DNA of 64,000 nucleotides from contig NZ_CDME01000002.1 of the NCBI RefSeq assembly GCF_000826545.1, positions 1,807,187 to 1,871,186 of the forward strand. The letters are read 5' to 3'. This stretch comes from Kibdelosporangium sp. MJ126-NF4 (GTDB lineage Bacteria > Actinomycetota > Actinomycetes > Mycobacteriales > Pseudonocardiaceae). Made by a program: the position numbers and the translations under genes. The first letter of the stretch is position 1; every line of letters starts with the position of its first letter. Of the stretch, positions 43,704 to 52,503 are shown piece by piece. The notes beneath the pieces are model-generated. The model made no database searches. It had not been told where the DNA came from and worked only from the letters and a program-made list of their open reading frames with translations.

Positions 43704-46700
43704 TCACCGCGCACACGACGGCGTGGTGCCACGGTCCGGCCCGATCGCCGCCCAGTCGTCGGCAAGCGCGGCCCGGTCCAGCCGGGCGCAGATCGCGCGG
43801 ACCGCGTTGTCCGGGTTGAGGTCCCAGATCCGCGCTGTGCCGTCGGCGGACGCGCTGATCGCCCGTGTGCCGTCCGCGTCGAACGTGGTGTCGTTGATGG
43901 CGTCGTCATGCCGGTCGAGCCGGGCCAGTGGGCGGCCGCTGGGGAATTCCCACAGCCGCAGCACGGAATCCTGGCTCGCGGTCAGCATGGTCCCGCCGTC
44001 CTGGGTGAACCGGATCCGCCGGACCGGAGCGTCGTGCCCACTGATCACGCCGACCGGCTCGCCGTCCCGCACGCGCCACAGCCGGATCACCCGGTCCGCG
44101 CCGCCGGTGGCCAGTGTGTGACCGTCAGGGGTGAACTCCACGTCCATCGCCAGCGCGTCGTGGCCCGGCAGGATCCGCATCGGCCCACTCGGGTCGGCCG
44201 TGGCCAGCAGGCCCACCTTGCCCCCGGACAGTGTGGTGGCCAGGAATTGGCCGTCCGGGCTGTACCGCACCGACGTCGGGTAGTTCACCTCGACCACGGT
44301 CTGGTTTCGCGGCTCTCGTCTGGTCGGCCGCACGGTGGTCGCCGTGAGGTCGTCTGCCTTGAGGAACACGATCTCGTCGCGATCATGTTCTTTCCCCGCG
44401 CCCGCTGGGCTCTTGCCCGCGACGGCGAGGGTGCGACCGTCCGGACTGACCGCGAGTTCGGCGAACTCCGTACCAGGGCGGGAGAACCGGTGTCTCTCGG
44501 TACCGGTGGCCACGTCCCAGTCGACCACGGCACCGTCCGAGCCGACTGTGTACACGCGGGATCCGTCCGGACTGAACGCGGCGGAGTAAGCAGTGCCGCC
44601 GTGCGAGAACCGACGCACCTGATCCCCAGTTGTGCTGTCCCACAACCGGACTGAGCCGTCCGCCGCTACTGTGACGAGGAGTTTCCCGTGCGCGGCGACC
44701 CCGACCATCGGACTGTCACGGGGTCCGAGCACCGTGCGCTGGAACGCCCACGCCGTGATCTGGCCCGCGGAGTCGGCGCTGAGGAACGTGTGCCCGTCGC
44801 CGTTCATCGCGAGCCCGAAGGTGGTGACCGAGCCGGTACCGAGCTCCAGCATCTGCTGTCCCGACGCGATGTCCCAGACGTGAATCGACGTGCCGACACC
44901 GCCCGCGACGACGGCCGTTCCCGCCGGGTTGAAGGTGACCGTGTTCAGTCCCGGGTCGCTGATCTCCTTGTCCAGCACCTGAGTCCACTTCGCTGTGTCC
45001 CACAGGCGCATGTGCCGGTCCTGCGAGACCGTGGCGAACGCGGTTCCCACGCGGTTGAACGCGACACCGGTGACCTCGTCGGTGTGACCGGTGAGTGTGG
45101 CCACCAGGGCGCCATCGCTCACGCGCCGCACCTCGACGTTGTTGCCGTTGGTGGACGCGACGAACTTCCCGTCCGGGCTGTAGGCCATCGCGAGCGAACC
45201 GGGCGCGGTGAACCGGGCGGTCTCGGTGAGCTTGGCGGTGTCCCACACCGCGATGCCCTGCTCGGTGAACGCGGTGAAGGACGCGCCGTCCGCTCTGATG
45301 TGCCCGTCGATCGCGCGACCGGGGACCGTGAAAATCCGTTTGCGTTCCGGCAGGTTCCACAACGTCACCTTGGTGCCCGGTGCGTCCGCCGCGAGGAGCA
45401 GCTTGCCGTCCGCGGACATCGACACCGAGCGGTACCAGCCTTCACCGTCGTCCAGCACGGCCAGTTCGCGGTGGTTGGGCACGTCCCAGAGCCGCAGCGA
45501 GCCGTCCCGCCCGCCGCTGGCCGCCACCGTGGCGTCGTCGCTGATCGCGACCGCGGTCACCGGGCCGTCGTGCCCGAGCATCCGGCCGCGGTAATGATCT
45601 GTCTGCACGCCAAGGACCGCGCTGCGGCTCTCGACCGTGTGCTCCGCCTGCCACGCCGCCAGTGCCAGCAACCCGGTCCTGGCGTGGTCGATGCCTCTGG
45701 CCAGCTCGGACTCGGCGGCCAGTTGGCGCGACAGGTTCAGCTGACGGCCGAGGTCGGCCCGGTCCCGTTCGGTGTTGGCGTCCTGCCGCAGCCGGGTCGC
45801 CACCACGACCGCGCCGACCGCGACCACCAGCAGCACGCTCAGCGCGGCCACCATCGTGCGCAGCCGCCGGGTGCGTCGGCGGGCCGCGATGGCACCGGCG
45901 TGTTCGGCGGTGTTCGACCGGTCGAGGAACTCCTGTTCGGCCGGGTGCAGCCGGGTTCGGTCCTGGTCGAGCCACGTGTTGACGGTCGCGAGCCGCGCAC
46001 CGCGGTAGAGGTCGTCGTCCTGCTGCCCGGCGTCGGTCCAGACCCGCACGGCGTCGGTGAACCTGCGGTGCAGGACGAGTCCGGTGCGGTCCTCGTCGAT
46101 CCAGTCCCGCAGCCGCGGCCACGCGGTGAGCAGCGCTTCGTGGCTCAGGCGGGCGCCGGTCGCGTCCACTGTGACCAGCCGCGCGGCGATCAGGCCGTCC
46201 AGGACCGGCCCGCCGATCTCCGCCGGGTCAACGCGCCGTCGCGCGACGGCGCCGTCGTCGGTCACCGTGACCAGCCGCAGCAGCACCGCGCGCAGCACCT
46301 CCCGGCCCTGCGGGTCGAGCCGGTCATGGATGTCCTCGGCGGTACGGGACACCGCGCCGTTGATCCCGCCTGCTCGGCGGTAGGCGGCCAGCGTCACCGT
46401 GTCGCCTTCGCGGAAGTTCCATGCCTCGCGCAGGGCGTGTGCCAACCGCGGCAACGCCCCTGGGTCGTATCCGGTCTCGCCGCGCACTCCGAGGTCGGCG
46501 ATCAGCCGTTCCGGCAGACCGGGTTCGATCTCCACGCCGAAGTCCCGCGCGGGACGCACGATCGCCTGCCGCAGCTCGTCGGCGTTCATCGCGCCGAGCA
46601 ACACCGGCGCGGTGAACGCCGGGATCAGCGGCGCCAGGTCGATGCACCGGTCGACCAGGTCCGCCCGGACGGCCACGACCACCAACGCTGGACGCGCGTG

Positions 46701-48095
46701 GGCCAACGCGGTGGCGAACGCCCTGCGCTCGTCGTCCGGCACACCGTGCGTGAACAGCTCCTCGAACTGGTCGATCACGATCACCACGCGCTTGCCGCAC
46801 ACCGCACCGAACTCGCCGGGCTCCTGCCTGATCCGTGCCGCCACCTCGGCGGGCTCGCCACCGACGTGCGGGGCGATCGCCGCCGCCAGCAGGCCGATCG
46901 GGTCGGGGCCCGGCGTGAGCAGGACGTGGGGCCAGTCGGTCAGCGCGGGCAGCAGACCGGCGCGCAGCACCGAGGACTTGCCCGCACCGGACGCCCCGAC
47001 GAGCACGACGGGCTCACCGCCGTCGAGCTGTTCGGCCAGCCGCACCAGCAGGTCCGTCACCACGTGGGCCCGGCCGTGGAACAGCTCCGCGTCCCGCGCC
47101 TCGAACCCGACCAGGCCCGGGTACGGCGCCGCGGCGGTGACCGGCTGTGTCGGTGCACGGCGTGGTGTGCCCGACCGCAGGATCGCCTTGACCAGTTTCG
47201 CCTGGTCGCCCGTGTGATCATCGGTGGCGTGCGCGGCTTGCTTGGTGACACCGGCGTACGCGGCCGCCTGCGCCGCGGTCATCATCTCGGTGGCTGTGGG
47301 GAATCTGCGCGCCGGGTCCTTGGCCATGCCGCGCATCACCACGGCGTCGAGTTCGCGGGTGATGGCCGGGGCGAACACCGACGGCGCCGGTGGCGGCTGC
47401 AACAGGTGCGCGGCGATCTTGGCGGCCGGGTCGGTCCCCGGGTGTGCCTGCCTGCCGGTCAGGCTCTCGAACAGCACGCAGGCCAGCGAGTACTGGTCGC
47501 TGCGGCCGTCGACCGGGCCTGCCGAGAGCCGCTCCGGCGCCATGTAGTCCCACGTGCCGATCAGGTCTCCGGAGCGGGTCAGCACGGTCGCCTCCGGTGA
47601 GGTCTCGCGGGCGATGCCGAAGTCGGCGAGGTAGGCGTGTCCGTCCGCGCCGATCAGGATGTTGGACGGTTTCACGTCCCTGTGCACCAGTCCCTCGCGG
47701 TGCGCCGCGTCCAGCGCGTCCGCGACCTGGCCGAGGATCCGCAACGCCCGGTCGGGGTCGATGGTGCCCGCGCCGAGCGCGCGCCGCAGATCGGTGCCGT
47801 CGACCAGTGCCATGTCGATGAACAGGTCGCCGTCGATCTCGCCGAAGTCGTTGACCGGGATGACGTTCGGGTGCCGCATGGCCGCGACCAGCCTGGCCTC
47901 GCGCTTGAACCGCGCACGGTAGTCGTGGTCGGTGACCGAGCCGGGCAGCCGTTTCAACGCGACGACGCGATCGTGCACGGTGTCGTAGGCGCGGTGGACC
48001 ACGCCCATCCCGCCCCGGCCGAGCAGGCCCTGGATGCGATACGGCCCGAAGACCGGTAAGTCCGTGGATTCCGCGCCCGACACGCCCGCCGCCAT
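43704..48095 (-). CDS. Ser/Thr kinase - STAND NTPase - WD40 signalling protein
   Basis: 1463 residues. A Hanks kinase (about 16-275) has GRGGMGVV, ATP-site Lys in VVALKRL, HRDVKPSN and DFG. A linker leads to an nSTAND1-type NTPase with Walker A VGASGAGKSS (about 367-374) and Walker B VVIVIDQFEE (about 437-446), then a helical region, one membrane helix (about 748-766), and a C-terminal array of about a dozen WD40 repeats (from about 850; for example SLRLWDV, HMRLWDT, VIRLWRV). It would be a membrane-bound switch with cytosolic kinase and NTPase and, by topology, WD40 outside unless the helix is not membrane-spanning. The ATG at 48095 is preferred over TTG at 48101. It is operonic with the FHA gene. 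Confidence 0.9.
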   Translation of the reverse strand: MAAGVSGAESTDLPVFGPYRIQGLLGRGGMGVVHRAYDTVHDRVVALKRLPGSVTDHDYRARFKREARLVAAMRHPNVIPVNDFGEIDGDLFIDMALVDGTDLRRALGAGTIDPDRALRILGQVADALDAAHREGLVHRDVKPSNILIGADGHAYLADFGIARETSPEATVLTRSGDLIGTWDYMAPERLSAGPVDGRSDQYSLACVLFESLTGRQAHPGTDPAAKIAAHLLQPPPAPSVFAPAITRELDAVVMRGMAKDPARRFPTATEMMTAAQAAAYAGVTKQAAHATDDHTGDQAKLVKAILRSGTPRRAPTQPVTAAAPYPGLVGFEARDAELFHGRAHVVTDLLVRLAEQLDGGEPVVLVGASGAGKSSVLRAGLLPALTDWPHVLLTPGPDPIGLLAAAIAPHVGGEPAEVAARIRQEPGEFGAVCGKRVVIVIDQFEELFTHGVPDDERRAFATALAHARPALVVVAVRADLVDRCIDLAPLIPAFTAPVLLGAMNADELRQAIVRPARDFGVEIEPGLPERLIADLGVRGETGYDPGALPRLAHALREAWNFREGDTVTLAAYRRAGGINGAVSRTAEDIHDRLDPQGREVLRAVLLRLVTVTDDGAVARRRVDPAEIGGPVLDGLIAARLVTVDATGARLSHEALLTAWPRLRDWIDEDRTGLVLHRRFTDAVRVWTDAGQQDDDLYRGARLATVNTWLDQDRTRLHPAEQEFLDRSNTAEHAGAIAARRRTRRLRTMVAALSVLLVVAVGAVVVATRLRQDANTERDRADLGRQLNLSRQLAAESELARGIDHARTGLLALAAWQAEHTVESRSAVLGVQTDHYRGRMLGHDGPVTAVAISDDATVAASGGRDGSLRLWDVPNHRELAVLDDGEGWYRSVSMSADGKLLLAADAPGTKVTLWNLPERKRIFTVPGRAIDGHIRADGASFTAFTEQGIAVWDTAKLTETARFTAPGSLAMAYSPDGKFVASTNGNNVEVRRVSDGALVATLTGHTDEVTGVAFNRVGTAFATVSQDRHMRLWDTAKWTQVLDKEISDPGLNTVTFNPAGTAVVAGGVGTSIHVWDIASGQQMLELGTGSVTTFGLAMNGDGHTFLSADSAGQITAWAFQRTVLGPRDSPMVGVAAHGKLLVTVAADGSVRLWDSTTGDQVRRFSHGGTAYSAAFSPDGSRVYTVGSDGAVVDWDVATGTERHRFSRPGTEFAELAVSPDGRTLAVAGKSPAGAGKEHDRDEIVFLKADDLTATTVRPTRREPRNQTVVEVNYPTSVRYSPDGQFLATTLSGGKVGLLATADPSGPMRILPGHDALAMDVEFTPDGHTLATGGADRVIRLWRVRDGEPVGVISGHDAPVRRIRFTQDGGTMLTASQDSVLRLWEFPSGRPLARLDRHDDAINDTTFDADGTRAISASADGTARIWDLNPDNAVRAICARLDRAALADDWAAIGPDRGTTPSCAR

Positions 48096-48187
48096 GGACA
48101 AAACCTAGCGATCCGGCCACCGTGCCCGCGTGGGCAAGTTTCCCCACAACTCGCAGTTGTCCGACCGCGCACGGATACTGGCCGGTG

Positions 48188-49015
48188 ATGGGAATCGTGT
48201 ATTCGAGCGTCATGGACGCTCCGCTGCGGACCGTGTTCGACTGGCACGCCAGGCCAGGCGCGCTGGTGCGACTCAGCCCGCCGTGGCAGCCGGTCAAGGT
48301 CGTCCAGGAGGCGTCGTCGCTGCGTGACGGCACCGCGATCCTCGGTCTGCCCGGCGGTCTGCGGTGGCGGGCGCGGCACCAGGCGGGCGACTACCGACCG
48401 CCCGAGATGTTCGTCGACCGCCTCGAAGGCCCGTTGTCACTCGTGCTGCCGTGGCGGCACCAACACGAGTTCACCGAAGAGGGCGCGGGAACCAGGCTGA
48501 CCGACCAGGTGGACACGCTCGTACCGTCGTTCGTGCTGCGGCCCATGTTCGACTACCGCCACCGGCAGTTGGCCGCGGACCTCTCCGTGCACAAGGAGTT
48601 CAGTTCGTCCGCGTTGACCGTCGCGGTGGCCGGGCCGGACAACGCGATCCGCACAGCGTTCACCGCGTTGCTGACCACAGGTGGACATCGGGTCATCCGG
48701 TATCCGACCGATGAAGCCGTGGACGCAACGGTGTATCTCTCCGACAACGTCACTCTGGTCGAGACCGCCGAAGGACGCACAGTGCGGGTGCGCAACGGCA
48801 GTCTCCGTGCCGGACCGACTTGGATCGCGCTCGACGACCTGTGCGACATCTACCTTCGCGCGCTCGTCGACGACCAACTGGACGGCATGGTCAACGCCGT
48901 CGCGCCCGGAAACGGTGTGATACAACCGGAGCGGCTGCTGGCCCGTGACCACCGGTTCCGATATCGGGACCACAAACAGTACGTGGCGCACATTCTGCCC
49001 CTCCGGGCACCGTGA
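48188..49015 (+). CDS. SRPBCC domain fused to a shrunken TIGR01777-like epimerase
   Basis: 275 residues. The SRPBCC part (1-140: GIVYSSVMDAPLRTVFDWHARPG, PWRHQHEFTEEG, PMFDYRHRQL) is the usual N-terminal half of actinobacterial TIGR01777 epimerase fusions, which reach about 450-500 residues. Here only the first strand and helix (LTVAVAGPDNAIRTAFTALLTTGGHRVIRY) and a later segment (TWIALDDLCDIYLRALVDDQLDGMVNAVAP) of the epimerase remain, with about 150-200 residues missing between. The Rossmann glycines are replaced (AGPDNAI for the usual GSSGLVG), so NAD(P) binding is unlikely. It may work only as an SRPBCC protein. Confidence 0.75.
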   Translation: MGIVYSSVMDAPLRTVFDWHARPGALVRLSPPWQPVKVVQEASSLRDGTAILGLPGGLRWRARHQAGDYRPPEMFVDRLEGPLSLVLPWRHQHEFTEEGAGTRLTDQVDTLVPSFVLRPMFDYRHRQLAADLSVHKEFSSSALTVAVAGPDNAIRTAFTALLTTGGHRVIRYPTDEAVDATVYLSDNVTLVETAEGRTVRVRNGSLRAGPTWIALDDLCDIYLRALVDDQLDGMVNAVAPGNGVIQPERLLARDHRFRYRDHKQYVAHILPLRAP

Positions 49016-49118
49016 TCCATAGTGGACAGGGTGTCTCGCGGGCGCGCGGGAAGATAGGCTGAGCCATCACCCGCAGGACTTCTCCAGTGCGGGATGGGGA
49101 TCATTCGAGAGGAACCGG

Positions 49119-50120
49119 ATGAAGTACCGCACGATCGGCCAGGATCCGCGCACACGCCGTGAGGTCAGTGTGCTCGCCCTCGGCGCGATGCACTTCGGCA
49201 CGGGCACCGACGAGGAGACCGCGTTCGCGGTCCTCGACCGGTACGTCGACGCCGGGGGCACGTTCATCGACACCTCGAACAACTACGCCTTCTGGGTCAA
49301 CAGCTCGCAGGGCGGGGAAAGCGAGGCGGTGCTCGGCCGGTGGCGGGCGAGCCGCGATGTGCCGGACACCGTGGTGGTCGCGACCAAGCTCGGCGGCCGC
49401 CCGAACGCGGCGGGGCTGGACTTCGCGGCGACCGCCAAGCCGGAGAACATCGAAGGCCTGTCCGCCAAGGTGATCAGGGAATCCGCCGAACGCAGCAGGG
49501 ACACGCTCGGCGTCGACAAGATCGACCTGCTGTACGCGCACGTGGAGGACGTGTCCACGCCGTTGCAGGAAACTGTCGACGGTTTCGCCGAACTGGTCGC
49601 GGACGGGACGGTCGGGCTGCTGGGCGCCAGCAACCACTGGTCGTGGCGCGTGGAGCGGGCCCGTGCGCTCGCCGCGGCAGCGGGCCTGCCCGGGTATGAG
49701 GTTCTGCAGTACCAGCACAGCTACCTGCGTGCGCGGACAGACCGTCCGGGGCGCCGCTCCCCCGTGGGCAACCAGGGTTTCGTGAGCGGCGACCTGTTGG
49801 CGTACGTGAGCGAGACGCCCGACCTGACGCTGGTGGCGTACTCGCCGCTGCTGGGCGGCGCGTACGCCCACGACGACAGGCCACTCGGCCCGGACTGGGA
49901 TCACGCCGGTAACCCGTTGCGGCGCAAGGCGTTGGACGAGGTCGCCAAGGAGACGGGCGCGTCGCCCAATCAGGTCGTGCTGTCCTGGATGATCGGCGGC
50001 GAGATCCCGATCATCCCGCTGGTCGGCGCGTCATCGGTCAAGCAGATCGACGACAGCCTGGCAGCGGTGGACCTCGAGCTGACCGAGGACCAGCGCGCGA
50101 AGCTGGACTCCACCTACTGA
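49119..50120 (+). CDS. Aldo/keto reductase
   Basis: 333 residues of AKR TIM barrel with the catalytic tetrad visible: Asp and Tyr in IDTSNNYAFW, Lys in VVATKLGG and His in LLYAHVED. NADPH-binding segments GASNHWSW and PLVGASSVKQIDD are present. The ATG follows GAGAGGA. It ends in a strong shared terminator just before the biosynthetic cluster, so membership in the cluster is not indicated. Confidence 0.88.
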   Translation: MKYRTIGQDPRTRREVSVLALGAMHFGTGTDEETAFAVLDRYVDAGGTFIDTSNNYAFWVNSSQGGESEAVLGRWRASRDVPDTVVVATKLGGRPNAAGLDFAATAKPENIEGLSAKVIRESAERSRDTLGVDKIDLLYAHVEDVSTPLQETVDGFAELVADGTVGLLGASNHWSWRVERARALAAAAGLPGYEVLQYQHSYLRARTDRPGRRSPVGNQGFVSGDLLAYVSETPDLTLVAYSPLLGGAYAHDDRPLGPDWDHAGNPLRRKALDEVAKETGASPNQVVLSWMIGGEIPIIPLVGASSVKQIDDSLAAVDLELTEDQRAKLDSTY

Positions 50121-50128
50121 CAACAACC

Positions 50129-50174
50129 CTCGTGAGTGTTTACACGAGTTCTAGCTCGTGTAAACACTCACGAG
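50129..50174. terminator. Bidirectional terminator, 20-bp perfect stem
   Basis: Positions 50129-50148 are the exact reverse complement of 50155-50174, with the six-base loop TTCTAG. On the plus strand TTTT follows shortly after. The stem ends transcription of the aldo/keto reductase and of the convergent thioesterase, whose last codons and stop lie inside it. It is the longest perfect stem in the window. Confidence 0.88.
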
Positions 50175-50891
50175 GTCTTTTGTGGTGGCGGTGAGCATCT
50201 GCGTAGTGCCTTCGTTGGTGAAGAAGTGCTTGCCTGGCAGGATGTTCAGGTCGAACTCGGCGCTGGTCTCGGCGCGCCACGGCAGCATCCGGTCCGGGGA
50301 CGCCTCGGTGTCGCCCGCGCCCGCGAACGCGCGGATCGGCACGCCCAGGGGCTCCCGCTCGCCGACCGGACACGTGCCGACGACCTTCAGGTCCGCCCGG
50401 ACCGTGGGCAGGAACAGATCCAGCAGATCCGGGTGGTCGAACACGATCGGCGATGTCCCGCCCAGTTCACGCAGGTAGGCCACGAGCCCCTCGTCGGCCT
50501 CGGCCCAGCCGCGCACCGGCAGGCGCAACGCGGGAGCCGCGCTGCTGGCGACGAAAAGCTTGACGGGCAACGGCAGATCGCGTGCCCTCAGCTCGTGCGA
50601 CAACGCCAGCGCGACCCGCGCACCCATGCTGAATCCGTAGCAGGCAAAGGGTTTGTCGAGGACCGGGCTGAGCGCGTCGACGAGATCCGGTACGAGGTCG
50701 GCCATCGACTCGTAGGGCGGCTCGGCATGCCGGTCGTCGCGGCCGGGCAACTGGACGGCGACCGGTTCGATCTCTCGAGGCAACAGGGTGTGCCATGTGC
50801 GGAACATCGACGCCGTGCCGCCCGCGTAGTGGAAGCACAGCAGGCGGATCCGGCCACCATCACCGGATCCGTAGCTACGCAACCATTTCAC
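50151..50891 (-). CDS. Type II thioesterase of the NRPS-PKS cluster
   Basis: 246 residues, alpha/beta hydrolase with CFHYAGGTASMFRTW, nucleophile motif GFSMGARVAL (Ser; GHSMG is more usual), VQLPGRDDR and the catalytic His in LPGKHFFTNE. TEII enzymes clear wrong acyl groups from carrier proteins, or release intermediates. GTG start overlapping the P450 stop as GTGA. Its 3' end is part of the 20-bp terminator stem. Together with the P450 it forms the leftward arm of the cluster. Confidence 0.9.
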   Translation of the reverse strand: MKWLRSYGSGDGGRIRLLCFHYAGGTASMFRTWHTLLPREIEPVAVQLPGRDDRHAEPPYESMADLVPDLVDALSPVLDKPFACYGFSMGARVALALSHELRARDLPLPVKLFVASSAAPALRLPVRGWAEADEGLVAYLRELGGTSPIVFDHPDLLDLFLPTVRADLKVVGTCPVGEREPLGVPIRAFAGAGDTEASPDRMLPWRAETSAEFDLNILPGKHFFTNEGTTQMLTATTKDLVSVYTS

Positions 50892-52144
50892 GCGCGACGC
50901 CGGGCGGTGATCGGCACGTGCTTGTAGCCGGACACGAAGTTCGACACCAGGCGCTCCGGCTCACCGGCGAGGTGGAAGTCCTCGTAGCGCGTGAGCAGTT
51001 CCTCGAACAGGATGCGCAACGTCACCCGCGCGACGCTGTGCCCGATGCAGTAGTGCGGCCCAGCACCGAAAGCCAAGTGCTTGTTGGGTTTGCGGCGAAT
51101 GTCGAACGTGGACGCGTCCGGAAACTCGTTGTCGTCCCGGTTGGCCGCGCCCAGCCAGACCACGACCGCGTCACCCGCTTTGACCGGCGTGCCACCGAGT
51201 TCGACGTCCTGGGTGGCGTAGCGCAGGAAGTGGTTCACCGGGGACGCCCAGCGCAGTGCCTCCTCCACCGCGGTCACGTTCACCTGCGGGTTGGCCGCCC
51301 AGTCGGTGAGCACGTCCGTCTCGGTAAACTCGGCCATCACGAAGTTCGGCGAGTGCGGTGTGGTCACGTTCGCGCCGAGCAGCAGGCTGTAGCAGTTGGA
51401 GACGATCTCGCCGAGTGACATGTGCCTGCCCTCGAACCGCGTCGTGATCAGGACGCTGATCAGGTCGTCGCCCAGGTGGTCGCGCCGGTGGCGGACCAGG
51501 TCCTGGAAGTAGCCGAACAGCTCGTGGTGCGCGATCGCCAGCGTCAGACCACGGCCGCCCTCGCCGGTGTACTCCGGGTCGTCCGGTGCGATGCAGGTGG
51601 TGTTGATCCTGGTCAGCCAGTCCCAGTCGGACTCGGGCAGTCCCATCATGGTGCCGGTGACGGACATCGGCATGTCCAGCATGGCGTTGCCGAAGTCGAA
51701 CACGCCGCCGTCGTCGAGCGGCGCGATCAGGCCGACCACCTTCTCGCGGATCATCTCGCGTTGCCGGTCGACAGCCTTGATCGCCAACGCCTTCTTCAGC
51801 CGGGTCTGCATCTCGGTGTGCCGAGGCGGATCGGTGACGGCGAGCTGTGTTCCGCCCGCGGGGTCGTCCGTTCCCAGCAGGTCCAGCAGTGTGCCGCGCT
51901 CGGAGGTGAACAGCGCGTGTTCACTGAGCACGTAGTCGGCGTCGGCGAACCGGACCGCCGAGTAGAAGCCACGGTCGGCATCGACCTGCTGCCAGCTCAG
52001 GCCGTCTGCCTCCCGCAGCCGACGCCACACCTCGTAGGCGCTGCCGTCGCTGTACAGCGTCGGGTCCACCAGATCGTCGCCGCCGATGTGGATCGGGCAA
52101 CGCACGGCTGGCGTGTCCTGAATGGATGACTCACGTACGCGCAA
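50888..52144 (-). CDS. Cytochrome P450, aminoacyl-carrier hydroxylase-like
   Basis: 418 residues from TTG at 52144 (GGGTGG upstream; ATG at 52228 is an alternative). Motifs: PPRHTEMQTRL, I-helix LLLGANVTTPH, ExxR in VEEALRWASP, GAANRDDNEF, and heme loop FGAGPHYCIGHSVARVTLRI. The unusual I-helix GANVTTPH and the heme-loop tail resemble OxyD/NovI-type P450s that beta-hydroxylate amino acids bound to a carrier protein. The free PCP encoded opposite is a natural partner. It is translationally coupled to the thioesterase gene. Confidence 0.85.
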   Translation of the reverse strand: MRVRESSIQDTPAVRCPIHIGGDDLVDPTLYSDGSAYEVWRRLREADGLSWQQVDADRGFYSAVRFADADYVLSEHALFTSERGTLLDLLGTDDPAGGTQLAVTDPPRHTEMQTRLKKALAIKAVDRQREMIREKVVGLIAPLDDGGVFDFGNAMLDMPMSVTGTMMGLPESDWDWLTRINTTCIAPDDPEYTGEGGRGLTLAIAHHELFGYFQDLVRHRRDHLGDDLISVLITTRFEGRHMSLGEIVSNCYSLLLGANVTTPHSPNFVMAEFTETDVLTDWAANPQVNVTAVEEALRWASPVNHFLRYATQDVELGGTPVKAGDAVVVWLGAANRDDNEFPDASTFDIRRKPNKHLAFGAGPHYCIGHSVARVTLRILFEELLTRYEDFHLAGEPERLVSNFVSGYKHVPITARRRA

Positions 52145-52503
52145 AATTCCACCCTTTGCTCGCGAGATCGCCGTGCACAGATCATCACCGCCAAAAAAAC
52201 GGTGATTCACACTGCGAAACCCAGCCATGCAATAGCTACGACGGCTCGGGCACGGCCGTCCCTCTCCCCACTCGACTGCCGAGGATGACACGGTGCCGAA
52301 CACGGTGTCAACGCCCGAACGCCGCATCCTCAAGCCAATTGCAGACGCCACTGCCCGATGGGGCAACCATCGTTACGAGTCGCTGCACAAACATGAAATC
52401 TTGGTACGTGAACATCCATTCGGTGGACATTGACATCGACCAGAAGCGGTTTTAACGTGACCGGCAGTCGCAAGGGGGAAGCAGTGCTAGGGGGTAAGAC
52501 CGG
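52145..52503. promoter_or_regulatory. Divergent intergenic control region of the biosynthetic cluster
   Basis: About 360 bp without a gene lie between the leftward P450-TEII pair and the rightward NRPS operon. It holds ATCACCG/CGGTGAT (52184-52190 and 52200-52206) enclosing seven A residues, and an imperfect GACACGGTG/CACGGTGTC pair near 52285-52310. AGGGGG at about 52490 is the ribosome site for the condensation-domain gene. No regulator gene is present here, and no known binding consensus is evident. Confidence 0.5.

Noticed and set aside
44688..47600. Plus-strand ORF of 970 codons opposite the kinase-WD40 gene
   Set aside because: No domains, composition typical of an antisense shadow; the minus strand carries a complete kinase, NTPase and WD40 protein.
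52184..52206. Hairpin ATCACCG/CGGTGAT as a terminator or attenuator
   Set aside because: The A/T run lies in the loop rather than after the stem and the arms are only seven bases; kept only as a note within the control region.
52285..52310. StrR-like activator site in the cluster promoter
   Set aside because: Only an imperfect GACACGGTG/CACGGTGTC pair is seen; it does not match the StrR-type consensus I know.
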